A DNA stretch of 49,287 nt from Rhodospirillales bacterium (GTDB lineage: Bacteria > Pseudomonadota > Alphaproteobacteria > BOG-932 > Roseiterribacteraceae): positions 1 through 49,287 of the forward strand of contig JAQGIE010000181.1 in assembly GCA_028291365.1 (NCBI GenBank), given 5' to 3'. The stretch's first letter is position 1; each line of letters begins with the position of its first letter. Position numbers and translations under genes: made by a program. This document shows positions 9,188-16,949 of this stretch, piece after piece. The notes below the pieces were generated by a model. The model was not told the DNA's origin and did no database searches. It saw nothing but the letters and a program-made list of their open reading frames with translations.

Positions 9188-9898
9188 TTAGTCGCCCGGA
9201 TCGACCCGCGGCCGTTCGCCCGCGGTGCGCACGCCTTCGAGATAGAAGGCGATCTGTTCGGCGATGTTGGTGAGGCGGTCGCCGGTCCGTTCGATCGACT
9301 TGGCGATGAAGTGAAGCTGGACGCCCGACCCGATGGTCGAGGGGTCACGCTCCATCAGCTGCGACAGGGCGGTCGAGACGTGGAGATGTTCCTGGTCGAT
9401 CTCGCCGTCCTGGGCCCAGATCTCGTGCGCGGCGGCGACGTCGCGCTGCTCGTAGGCAACGATGAGCTTGTCGAAGGCGCGCTCGACGGTGCGGCCCAGC
9501 GCTACCACCCGCCCGGTCAGTGGATTGGTCGAGCCGGCCATCAGCGACAGGCGCTTGGCGATGCCTTTGCCGTGATCGCCGATCCGCTCGAGATCGGTGG
9601 CGATGCGCAGCGCCGCGATCACGTGGCGCAGATCGTCGGCAACGGGCTGACGCGTCGTCAGCATGTGAATCACCAGCGACTGCACGTCCTGTTCAAGCGC
9701 GTCGATCGCCGCGTCGGCTTCGCGGATCGCGGCGGTCTGGCTGACATCGCCGCACTCCAGCGCCGACAAGGCCCGGCCAAGCTGCTCGCGGCCGCTATGG
9801 GCCATGGCGACCAGCAGCGTGTCGAGCCGGGCCAGTTCCTGGTCGAACTTCGAAAAAGTGTGCGGCGTGGCGCTGGCGACGGTCATGGCGAAATGCAT
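9188..9898 (-). CDS. phoU: phosphate signalling protein PhoU
   Basis: The product is 236 aa (232 if the second Met at 9886 is used). It has two PhoU helical-bundle repeats, each with the metal-binding motif: ERIGDHGKGIAKR in the first and ERTGDRLTNIAEQ in the second. PhoU normally links the Pst phosphate transporter to the PhoR kinase and represses the Pho regulon. Here no pst, phoR or phoB gene lies nearby; instead a Cache/PAS kinase follows 80 bases downstream on the same strand. This may be a second PhoU, or the chromosomal phoU separated from its usual operon. Identity is firm; the partner is open. Confidence 0.92.
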   Translation of the reverse strand: MHFAMTVASATPHTFSKFDQELARLDTLLVAMAHSGREQLGRALSALECGDVSQTAAIREADAAIDALEQDVQSLVIHMLTTRQPVADDLRHVIAALRIATDLERIGDHGKGIAKRLSLMAGSTNPLTGRVVALGRTVERAFDKLIVAYEQRDVAAAHEIWAQDGEIDQEHLHVSTALSQLMERDPSTIGSGVQLHFIAKSIERTGDRLTNIAEQIAFYLEGVRTAGERPRVDPGD

Positions 9899-9987
9899 CC
9901 TGTCGACGTCGTCTGGGCGCGTTCTTCTACCGCAACGCGGCGCGCGATGCCATGCGCCGGTGGCTGAAAAAATAGGGCGCGAACGAA

Positions 9988-10320
9988 TTACGAGCGGACG
10001 AGAAACGGCCGCGCCGCGAGTGCCGCCAGCGTCTCGTCCAGATCAGGGCCGCGCGCCAGCATGGCAGGCCCCTCGAACACCGAATACTCGGTCGCATCTT
10101 CGACCCGGCGCTTGGCGACGGTGAAGAGCGGTCCGGCGGCGGCGTGCCGGAAGATCGAAAAGGTGGCGAGGCCGGCCTGGCGGTCGATCGCGTAGTCTCG
10201 CCAGGCGCCGGCCATCACCCGGCGGCTGTAGAGATCGAGGATGCGACCCATCTCCACCCGGGTGAAGCCGAGGGGCGGCGCCTTGGCGCGGGGAGGCTCA
10301 AGCTGGATAACGTGTCCCAT
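9988..10320 (-). CDS. DUF2794 family protein
   Basis: The product is 110 aa, the usual length for this small alphaproteobacterial family of unknown function. The recognisable core is RVEMGRILDLYSRRVMAGAWRDYAIDR (written here in two parts: RVEMGRILDLYSRR and VMAGAWRDYAID), followed by ATFSIFRHA and PLFTVAKRR. The start at 10320 (MGHVIQL) is preferred; upstream codons in the same frame run through a palindromic repeat and are not protein-like. No signal peptide or membrane segment is seen, so it is probably cytoplasmic. It lies 89 bases upstream of phoU on the same strand and is divergent from yfgM across 177 bases. Confidence 0.75.
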   Translation of the reverse strand: MGHVIQLEPPRAKAPPLGFTRVEMGRILDLYSRRVMAGAWRDYAIDRQAGLATFSIFRHAAAGPLFTVAKRRVEDATEYSVFEGPAMLARGPDLDETLAALAARPFLVRS

Positions 10321-10385
10321 GGGGGTGCTAAGATCACGCAAAGCCCCTGGACCGTCGAGCCCCTGGCTAGTATCCAGGCCCCCTC

Positions 10386-10430
10386 TTAGCGCGTTTTCCC
10401 GCGAAGGGGCCTCCGGTTCGCGGGGAAAAC
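10386..10430. repeat. palindromic repeat, family C (copy 1)
   Basis: An imperfect inverted repeat in the DUF2794/yfgM intergenic region: GTTTTCCCGCGAA at 10393-10405 against TTCGCGGGGAAAAC at 10418-10430, one extra base in the right arm, 12-base loop. The left 20 bases (10386-10405) match the reverse complement of 36576-36595 at 19 of 20 positions, so this is a dispersed element. Confidence 0.6.
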
Positions 10431-10497
10431 ATGCCAGACCAAAATTACCGGAACGTGCGCCGAGGGCGCCCGTTCGAGGGAGCCTAAATCCCCGCCC

Positions 10498-11145
10498 ATG
10501 ACTGATATTTTTGACGAGGTCGACGACGACCTCCGGCGCGACCGAATGGCCGCGTTCTGGAAGCGCTGGGGTGGCCTGGTCCTCGCTGCCGCCATCATCG
10601 TCGTGCTGGCCACCGCCGCCCTGACCTTCTGGAAGCGCTCGCAGGCGGCCCAGCGCGCCGAAGCCACCGCCGCCCTGGCCCAGGCGGTCAGCGCAGGCGC
10701 CACCGACCCCAAGGCCACGGCCGACCAGCTCGCCGCCTATGCCGCCAAGGCCGACGTGTCGCATGCCCGCCTCGCCGTGCTGGAAGAGGCCGCCGCCCGG
10801 GCCCAGGCCGGCGACCCGGTCGGTTCGGCGGCGCTCTATGACCGCGTCGCCGAAGACCGCAACGCCGACCAGCTGGCGCGCGAAGCCGCTGCGCTGCGCG
10901 CCGCAACGCTACGTTTCGACCAGTTGCCGCCGGCTGACGTGATCAAGGCGCTGCAGCCGCTGGCGGCGCCCAATGCCCCATTTTCGCCGCTGGCGCGTGA
11001 GCTGATCGCGCTGGCCACGGCCAAGCAGGGCGATCGTGCCCAGGCAGCCAAGCTGTTCGACGAACTTGCTCAGGATCAAGCGACGCCCGCGGGCGTCGCG
11101 CAGCGTGCGCGCGAGATGGCGCAGCGCTATCGCGGAGAGAACTGA
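10498..11145 (+). CDS. YfgM-like membrane-anchored TPR protein
   Basis: The product is 215 aa. A short cytoplasmic N-terminus (MTDIFDEVDDDLRRDRM) is followed by one membrane anchor (about residues 24-43) and a periplasmic Ala-rich helical region of tetratricopeptide type, with repeats such as AALYDRVAEDRNADQLAREAAALR. This layout is that of YfgM, an ancillary SecYEG subunit that works with periplasmic chaperones. The genes bamB and der follow three bases and about 1.8 kb downstream, matching the yfgM-bamB-der order of gammaproteobacteria. That synteny supports the call more than sequence identity, which is low in this family. Confidence 0.8.
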   Translation: MTDIFDEVDDDLRRDRMAAFWKRWGGLVLAAAIIVVLATAALTFWKRSQAAQRAEATAALAQAVSAGATDPKATADQLAAYAAKADVSHARLAVLEEAAARAQAGDPVGSAALYDRVAEDRNADQLAREAAALRAATLRFDQLPPADVIKALQPLAAPNAPFSPLARELIALATAKQGDRAQAAKLFDELAQDQATPAGVAQRAREMAQRYRGEN

Positions 11146-11148
11146 CCC

Positions 11149-12480
11149 ATGCGCATGAAATTCGCCGTCGTCGGCGCGCTGACCTTGTTGCTGGGCGGCT
11201 GCAGCGTCCTTGACTCGATCAACCCGTTCAGCGGGGACGACAAGCCGAAGCTGCAGGGCCAACGCCAGTCGGTCATCCGTTTCGCCGACAAGCTCACCGC
11301 CGATCCGACGCTGAAGGCAAAGCCGGTGACGTTGCCGGCGATGGTGCAGAATACGAGCTGGTCGATGACCGGCGGCGTGCCGAGCCACGCGCCGGGCAAT
11401 CTCGCTTTGTCGTCGGAGCTGCGCGAGGTCTGGCGCGTCAAGGGCGGCGCCGCCGCATCCTCGAGCCTGCGCTATGCGGGCCAGCCGCTGGTGGTGGGCG
11501 GACGCATCTATCTGCTCGACGCCGAAGGCGAACTCGCCGCCTTCGATACCGACAATGGCCGCCAGGTGTGGCGCGTGCGCGTGGCCGCCAAGAGCGCTGC
11601 CGCGCAGACCCTCTCGGGTGGTCTCGCTTTCGGCGATGGGCGCATCTATGCGACGTCGGGCCACACCGAATTGTTCGCGCTCGATCCCGCCAATGGCGGC
11701 GCGATCTGGCGCAAGGGCCTGAACGCCCCGGCGCGCGCGGCGCCGACCTTCGCCGACGGCCGCGTCTTCGTGACGACCAAGGACAACGAACTGCTGGCCC
11801 TCGACGCCGCCACCGGGCGCGTCGCGTGGAACCATGTCGGCACGCAGGAAAGCGAAGGCGTCTACGGCCAGTCGAGCCCGGCGGCCGAAGGCAGCATCGT
11901 GATGTCTTCGTACAGTTCGGGCGAGCTCTACGCCTTCCGCGTCGAGACCGGCCGCACCGTGTGGGCCGACAATCTCTCGGCGGTGCGCCGTGCGTCGGCG
12001 TTCTGGAGCCTCACCGACATCGCTGCCGCGCCGGTGATCGACCGCAACCGCGCCATCGCGGTGTCGATTGGCGGTCGCATGGTCGCGATCGACGTGCGTT
12101 CGGGCGCGCGCGCCTGGCAGGTCGAAATGGGTTCGACCAGCACGCCGTACTCGGTCGGTGACTATGTCTTCGCGCTCGACAATGACCAGGAACTGATCTG
12201 CATTGATCGCGAGAGCGGTGGCATCCGCTGGATCTCGCAGCTGCCGCGCTATGAAAATCCCGAGAAGCGCGAAGACCCGATCCAATGGGTTGGTCCGATC
12301 GTCGCCGGCGGCCGCATCATCGCCGCCAATTCCATCGGCGACGTGGCCGAGATCTCGGCCACCGACGGTTCGATCATCCGCAAGCTCGAAGCCAAGGCCG
12401 GCGTGCAGGTGGTCCCGATCGTCGCCAATGGCACGCTGTTCGTGATCAACGACGACGGCGACCTGATCGCCTACAGGTAA
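11149..12480 (+). CDS. bamB: outer-membrane assembly lipoprotein BamB (PQQ-like beta-propeller)
   Basis: The product is 443 aa. The signal peptide ends in a lipobox, LLLGGC, with the lipidated Cys about residue 19. The rest is a PQQ-like propeller with repeated Asp/Gly-Trp blades: LDAEGELAAFDTDNGRQVWR, LFALDPANGGAIWRKG, LLALDAATGRVAWNH, YAFRVETGRTVWADN, MVAIDVRSGARAWQ and ICIDRESGGIRW. BamB is a periplasm-facing part of the beta-barrel assembly machine. It is about 50 residues longer than the E. coli protein, as is usual in alphaproteobacteria. It starts three bases after yfgM, so the two are co-translated. Confidence 0.9.
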   Translation: MRMKFAVVGALTLLLGGCSVLDSINPFSGDDKPKLQGQRQSVIRFADKLTADPTLKAKPVTLPAMVQNTSWSMTGGVPSHAPGNLALSSELREVWRVKGGAAASSSLRYAGQPLVVGGRIYLLDAEGELAAFDTDNGRQVWRVRVAAKSAAAQTLSGGLAFGDGRIYATSGHTELFALDPANGGAIWRKGLNAPARAAPTFADGRVFVTTKDNELLALDAATGRVAWNHVGTQESEGVYGQSSPAAEGSIVMSSYSSGELYAFRVETGRTVWADNLSAVRRASAFWSLTDIAAAPVIDRNRAIAVSIGGRMVAIDVRSGARAWQVEMGSTSTPYSVGDYVFALDNDQELICIDRESGGIRWISQLPRYENPEKREDPIQWVGPIVAGGRIIAANSIGDVAEISATDGSIIRKLEAKAGVQVVPIVANGTLFVINDDGDLIAYR

Positions 12481-12518
12481 ACACGCTGCGCGCGCTCTTT
12501 TCCCTGGGGCGGTGCGGC

Positions 12519-12524
12519 GAGGAA
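12519..12524 (+). promoter_or_regulatory. ribosome binding site that fixes the start of the DUF6196-like gene
   Basis: GAGGAA lies six bases before a GTG at 12531. No ATG is available at a sensible position in this frame, so this Shine-Dalgarno decides the start. Confidence 0.6.
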
Positions 12525-12530
12525 GTCAGT

Positions 12531-12968
12531 GTGGTTCACGTCTCGCACGAGGGTCCGGAGCAGACCGATGCGCGCCTGCGGCGCGTCATCGCGTCGGCGC
12601 GCCTGACCGTCTACGACGAGCCGTACACGTTTTACGAATTCTCGTTCCGCGATTTCGCGCTGATGGTCCGCGACGACGCGCTGGCCATCGTCCGCGACGA
12701 CTCGCACTGGAGCCAGCTGGTTCCGAGCCTCAATCCGGAGGACGAGCAGTTCACGCTGTTCCGCTTTCACTTTCCGGACGGTGCCGACAATAGCGGCTTC
12801 GTCGGCTGGCTCGCGACGCATCTCAAGCGGCGTTTCGGTACCGGCGTGTTCGTCATCTGCGGCCATAACAGCGCCCACGGTGGCATCTACGATTATTGGG
12901 GCGCACCGCGCGCGGTCGGGGACGAGGTCCTTGCCGAAGTGCGGGCGCTGGTGGCCGGTACGATATGA
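12531..12968 (+). CDS. small conserved protein, DUF6196-like
   Basis: The product is 145 aa, starting at a GTG with a good Shine-Dalgarno (VVHVSHEGPEQTDARLRRVI). There is no signal peptide or membrane segment. Conserved-looking features are the N-terminal HVSHE...QTDARLRRVIASARL, an aromatic stretch YDEPYTFYEF, the segment VRDDSHWSQLVPS, and a C-terminal CGHNSAHGGIYDYWG. I associate this pattern with DUF6196 from memory, without a search. The stop overlaps the der start (ATGA), so it is translated with der. Its position inserts an extra gene into the otherwise common bamB-der pair. Function unknown. Confidence 0.6.
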   Translation: MVHVSHEGPEQTDARLRRVIASARLTVYDEPYTFYEFSFRDFALMVRDDALAIVRDDSHWSQLVPSLNPEDEQFTLFRFHFPDGADNSGFVGWLATHLKRRFGTGVFVICGHNSAHGGIYDYWGAPRAVGDEVLAEVRALVAGTI

Positions 12969-14329
12969 CTGATCTCCCTCGCGTCGCCCTGGTGGGCCGC
13001 CCCAATGTCGGCAAGTCGACGCTGTTCAACCGTCTCGTGCGCAAGAAGCTCGCCATCGTCGACGACGCGGCGGGCACGACGCGCGACTGGCGCGCCGCCG
13101 AGGCCGACCTGGCCGGGCTGCGTTTCATGGCGATCGACACGGCCGGCCTCGAAGACGCGCGCGGCGAAGCGCTGGAAGCGCGCATGCGCCAGGGCACCGA
13201 ACGCGCTTTGGCCGAAGCGGACGTGGCGCTGTTCGTCATCGACGCGCGCGAAGGCGTGACGCCGACCGACCGGTATTTCGCCGACGTGCTGCGCAAGCAA
13301 GCGACGCCGGTCATTCTCGTCGTGAACAAGGTCGAAGGCCGCGAGACCATGTCAGGCCTGGGCGAGGCCTACGCGCTCGGCCTCGGCGACCCGGTGCCGT
13401 TGTCGGCGGTGCATGGCGACGGCTTTGCCGATCTCTACGAAGCGCTCGTGCCGTACGTGCCGATACCCGACGACGAGGACGAAGCGGCGCAGGACGAAGG
13501 CCCGCGCAAGATCCATCTCGCCATCGTCGGCCGTCCCAACGCAGGCAAGTCGACGCTGCTCAACGCGCTGCTCGGCGACGAACGCGCGCTGACCGGACCC
13601 GAGCCGGGCCTGACGCGCGATTCGATCCATGTCGAATGGATGTACAAGGACCGTCCGATCCGCCTGGTCGACACCGCCGGCATGCGCAGGCGCGCCCGCG
13701 TCGTCGAGGGCCTGGAAAAAGCCGCGGTCGACGAATCGCTCCGGGCGATCCGGCTGGCGCATGTCGTCGTGCTGGTGCTCGACGGAAACGCGATCCTCGA
13801 CAAACAGGATCTCACCATCGCGCGCCTGGTCGAAGAAGAAGGCCGCGCGCTGGTGCTCGCGGTCAATAAATGGGACGCGGTCGACGACAAGGGCGAGGCG
13901 GTGCAGCGCCTCAAGGACCGTATCCAGACTTCGCTGGCGCAGGTGCGTGAAATATCGGCGCTGCCGATTTCGGCCTTGAAGCAGCGCGGTCTCGACAAGC
14001 TCATGGATTCGGTGCTGCGCATGCACGATCTGTGGGACACGCGGATCGCGACCGGCCGTCTCAATCGCTGGCTGTCGGGCATGACGCAGGCACATCCGCC
14101 GCCGATGGCGAAGGGGCGTACCAACCGCGTGCGCTACATGACGCAGATCAAGGCGCGCCCGCCGACTTTCGCGCTGTGGTGTTCGCAGCCGGAAGAGCTG
14201 CCGGACAGTTACGTACGCTATCTCGTGAATGGTCTTCGCGAGGCGTTCGACCTGCCCGGCATTCCGCTTCGCTTCCTGCTGCGCAAGGGCGAGAACCCGT
14301 ACGCCGACAAGGGCAGCGACGAAGGCTGA
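12965..14329 (+). CDS. der: ribosome biogenesis GTPase Der (EngA)
   Basis: The product is 454 aa. It has two tandem GTPase domains, the hallmark of Der: the first G1 is GRPNVGKST (residues about 10-18), with G3 DTAG and G4 NKVE; the second G1 is GRPNAGKST, with DTAG and NKWD. A C-terminal KH-like domain follows (GRLNRWLSGMTQAHPPP through PGIPLRFLLRKGENPY). Der acts in 50S subunit maturation. The ATG at 12965 overlaps the stop of the preceding gene and gives the standard N-terminus MTDLPRVALVGRPNVG. It is convergent with the EamA gene, 16 bases away, with no obvious terminator. Confidence 0.97.
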   Translation: MTDLPRVALVGRPNVGKSTLFNRLVRKKLAIVDDAAGTTRDWRAAEADLAGLRFMAIDTAGLEDARGEALEARMRQGTERALAEADVALFVIDAREGVTPTDRYFADVLRKQATPVILVVNKVEGRETMSGLGEAYALGLGDPVPLSAVHGDGFADLYEALVPYVPIPDDEDEAAQDEGPRKIHLAIVGRPNAGKSTLLNALLGDERALTGPEPGLTRDSIHVEWMYKDRPIRLVDTAGMRRRARVVEGLEKAAVDESLRAIRLAHVVVLVLDGNAILDKQDLTIARLVEEEGRALVLAVNKWDAVDDKGEAVQRLKDRIQTSLAQVREISALPISALKQRGLDKLMDSVLRMHDLWDTRIATGRLNRWLSGMTQAHPPPMAKGRTNRVRYMTQIKARPPTFALWCSQPEELPDSYVRYLVNGLREAFDLPGIPLRFLLRKGENPYADKGSDEG

Positions 14330-14345
14330 CGCGGAACCGCCGACC

Positions 14346-15200
14346 TCAAATGCGCCGGCGCGTCGCCAGCCACACGCCGATCGCGGCGAGCGCAAAACCG
14401 GCCCACGCCATCGGCGGCATATGTTCGCCCAGCACGATCCAGGCGACCAAAGCGGCGCCCGGCGGCACCAGGAAGAACAGCGACGACACGCGCGACACCT
14501 GGCCTGCGCGGATCATCGCGAACAGCAACGTCATCGCCACCAGCGAATTGCACAGTACGAGATAGGCGAGGCTGCCGATCAGGGTCGGGGTCCAATGGAC
14601 GTGCATGGTTTCGAGCGACAGCGCGAACGGCGCCACGACGACCAGCCCGACCGCGTACTGCACCAGGTTCGACGTCAGCGGATGTTGCGCGCTGCCGAAG
14701 CGCTTTTCGTAAAGCGTGCCCGCCGTCAACGCGAGCAGCGCCAGCACCGCCGCGCCGAGCGCCGCCGCCGAGGTCACTTCGACGGACGATTTCGCGACGA
14801 TCGTGACCATGGCGCCGGCAAGGCCGAGCAGCAGTCCGAGCCAGCGCGAAGCTTCGACGCGTTCCTTCGCGACCGAGGGCGCGGCCAGCGCGACCAGGAT
14901 CGGCTGCAGCGACGTCACCAGCGCGACGGTGCCGGCCCCGAGACCAAGCCGCAGCGACAGATACGTCATCGAAAAATAGAAGGCCTGCACCAGCACGCCG
15001 ATCACCGCGAGGTGCAGGAACTGCACGCGTGTCGCGGGCCAGCGCGGCCGCATCAGCAAGGTGAGCGGCACCAGCACTGCCACCGCTGCCACATAACGCA
15101 ATGCGAGAAAGGTGAACGGCTCGGCGTCAAGAAGGCCGAGCTTCAGCGCCGTGAAACCGCTCGACCACAGCAGCAGGAATATGAACGGCGCGAAACGCAT
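14346..15200 (-). CDS. EamA/DMT-family transporter
   Basis: The product is 284 aa with about ten membrane segments in two halves, the EamA (drug/metabolite transporter) architecture. The N-terminal MRFAPFIFLLLWSSGFTALKL contains the WSSGF motif typical of the first EamA repeat. The second repeat begins around ALGAAVLALLALTAGTLYEKRF. The start at 15200 is chosen because it opens directly into the first helix and overlaps the SRAP stop by one base (TGATG). Members export amino acids, nucleosides or other metabolites; the substrate cannot be read from sequence. It is the last gene of a long minus-strand run. Confidence 0.85.
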   Translation of the reverse strand: MRFAPFIFLLLWSSGFTALKLGLLDAEPFTFLALRYVAAVAVLVPLTLLMRPRWPATRVQFLHLAVIGVLVQAFYFSMTYLSLRLGLGAGTVALVTSLQPILVALAAPSVAKERVEASRWLGLLLGLAGAMVTIVAKSSVEVTSAAALGAAVLALLALTAGTLYEKRFGSAQHPLTSNLVQYAVGLVVVAPFALSLETMHVHWTPTLIGSLAYLVLCNSLVAMTLLFAMIRAGQVSRVSSLFFLVPPGAALVAWIVLGEHMPPMAWAGFALAAIGVWLATRRRI

Positions 15201-15862
15201 CACGCGGCGAACATGTCCTCGACACGCTCGATCAAGCTCGAATCGTCGTTCTTGACCGAATTGACCCGCGTCGAGACCGGGCGGCGCTCGTACCCGTGCA
15301 TCGCGTTGGGCAGCACCAGCTTCGCCGCCTGCTCGGCCGGCGCGTCGAGCCACGCAGCCCAGTTCGCTTCGTCGATCACCAGCGGCATGCGGTCGTGCAC
15401 TTCACCGACCAGCGCATTCGGCGCGGCCGTCAGCACCGCGTAGGTCAGGCGCGTTTCGGTTTCGCCTTGCCACAACGACCAGACGCCGCCCAGCGCGAAG
15501 ACGTTGCCGTCATCGCGCGTGAAGTAATAGGGCAGCGGCTTTCCGCCGGTCTTGCGGAATTCGTAAAAACCCTCGACCGGCACCAGGCATCGCGACGTGG
15601 CGAAGCTGCGCGTTTTGCGAAAGCTCTCGCCGCGCAGATTGATCAACGGGCGGCGGCCCTTGGTGGTGGTGACCGTATGATCGCGATAATCCCACATGGC
15701 GCTGTCGAGTTCGCGCTCGCCACCGGTCGCGCGTACGATCGGCGCCGCGTCGGTCGGGCACAGATTCCAGCGCGCGCGGATGTTGGGCAGGTGGGTGCTT
15801 TTGGTGCCGAACAGCCTGGCCAGTTCGGAAGCGGGTCGCGTCAGGACGGTGCGCGCGCACAT
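15200..15862 (-). CDS. SRAP (SOS response-associated peptidase / abasic-site protein)
   Basis: The product is 220 aa, the family length (YedK/HMCES). SRAP proteins crosslink to abasic sites in single-stranded DNA through Cys2 to shield them. Visible key residues are Cys2, the Asn/Arg segment INLRGESF, the Glu in PVEGFYEF and the His in VHDRMPLVI. The N-terminus reads MCAR instead of the near-universal MCGR, leaving the nucleophile but changing its neighbour. The gene lies 15 bases downstream of lrgB and overlaps the EamA start. A LexA box cannot be located confidently upstream. Confidence 0.9.
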   Translation of the reverse strand: MCARTVLTRPASELARLFGTKSTHLPNIRARWNLCPTDAAPIVRATGGERELDSAMWDYRDHTVTTTKGRRPLINLRGESFRKTRSFATSRCLVPVEGFYEFRKTGGKPLPYYFTRDDGNVFALGGVWSLWQGETETRLTYAVLTAAPNALVGEVHDRMPLVIDEANWAAWLDAPAEQAAKLVLPNAMHGYERRPVSTRVNSVKNDDSSLIERVEDMFAA

Positions 15863-15877
15863 GTCGGAAGCTCGCCC

Positions 15878-16597
15878 TCAGCGCAGCAGTTGCAGCAGGA
15901 CCGGCACCAGCAGGGCGGTGAGAATGCCGTTGAGGCCGAGCGCGATCGAGGCGAACACGCCGGCAGTCTCGTTGACGTTGAGCGCGATGGCGGTGCCTTG
16001 CCCGTGCGCCGCCGTTCCGACGGCAAGGCCACGCGCACGCCAGTCGCGCACACCGACCGCGTTCAGCACATAGCGTCCCATCATGGCGCCGCTGACGCCC
16101 GTCACCAGCACCATGATGGCGGCGAGGGCGGGCAGGCCGCCGAGCTTTTCTGCGATGCCCATCGCGATCGGCGTCGTCACCGATTTCGGCGCCAGTGACA
16201 GCACGGTCTGTTCCGACGCGCCCAGGGCGCGCGCAATGACAACGGCGCTGATCACCGCCGTCACCGAGCCTGCGGTAACGCCGGCGAGGATCGGCAGTGC
16301 CGCGCGTTTCACCTCATGTCGGTTGCGCCACAACGGCACGCCCAGCGCGACCGTCGCGGGGCCGAGCAGGAAATGCACGAACTGCGCGCCTTCGAAATAG
16401 GTCTGGTACGGCGTGCCGGTGGCGAGCAGCAGCGCGCCCAGCACGATGATCGCGATCAGCACCGGCGACACGTAGGGCTTGCGCCCGCTGGCGCGATAGG
16501 CGGCGTCGCCGATCAGATAGGCGACCAGCGTCAGCGCAAGGCCCAGCAGCGGTGTCGCCGCGAGATAGGTCCAGAGACGGAAGAAGGGTTCGGTCAC
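15878..16597 (-). CDS. LrgB/CidB family membrane protein
   Basis: The product is 239 aa from a GTG at 16597 that overlaps the lrgA stop (GTGA). It has about six to eight membrane segments. The characteristic LrgB core is visible: LAPKSVTTPIAMGIAEKLGG, followed by TGVSGAMMG and RGLAVGTAAHGQGTAIA. LrgB works with LrgA; roles proposed in other bacteria are holin-like control of murein hydrolases and export of pyruvate or glycolate. Which applies here cannot be told, though gph elsewhere in the window also handles glycolate phosphate. It is often called a putative murein hydrolase effector or 3-hydroxypropionate transporter. Confidence 0.88.
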   Translation of the reverse strand: MTEPFFRLWTYLAATPLLGLALTLVAYLIGDAAYRASGRKPYVSPVLIAIIVLGALLLATGTPYQTYFEGAQFVHFLLGPATVALGVPLWRNRHEVKRAALPILAGVTAGSVTAVISAVVIARALGASEQTVLSLAPKSVTTPIAMGIAEKLGGLPALAAIMVLVTGVSGAMMGRYVLNAVGVRDWRARGLAVGTAAHGQGTAIALNVNETAGVFASIALGLNGILTALLVPVLLQLLR

Positions 16598-16944
16598 TGC
16601 CCGCGCTCCTGCCGCCGCAGCAACGCCTGCGCCACCAGACCGGTGACGGCGATGGTGGCGGTGGTCGAAACCATCAGCGCGACCAGGATGGCGAGCCATT
16701 CGCGCGCCAGCAGCGCGGCATAGACGATGACGCCGACGCCGGCCGGCACGAACAGCAGCAACAGATGCTGCAGCAGCGCCGCCGACAGTTTCTCGAGCGG
16801 CTCGGGGACGGCGCCGCGTACGACCAGGAACGCGACGAGGAACAGCATGCCGAGCACCGGGCCCGGAAGCGGCCAGCCGGTGAGACCGACAATGGCTTCC
16901 CCCGCGAGCTGAAACAGGAGCAGCAGGGTGAAGGCGACGAGCAT
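16594..16944 (-). CDS. CidA/LrgA family membrane protein
   Basis: The product is 116 aa with four membrane helices and little else, as expected for CidA/LrgA. The segment GWPLPGPVLGMLFL near residue 23 is the conserved pore-lining P-x-P-G-x-x-x-G motif, and LLFVPAGVGV follows at about residue 63. Its stop overlaps the GTG of lrgB. It starts five bases after the stop of the upstream SDR gene, placing it in the purF-SDR transcription unit. Confidence 0.88.
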   Translation of the reverse strand: MLVAFTLLLLFQLAGEAIVGLTGWPLPGPVLGMLFLVAFLVVRGAVPEPLEKLSAALLQHLLLLFVPAGVGVIVYAALLAREWLAILVALMVSTTATIAVTGLVAQALLRRQERGQ

Positions 16945-16949
16945 GACGG

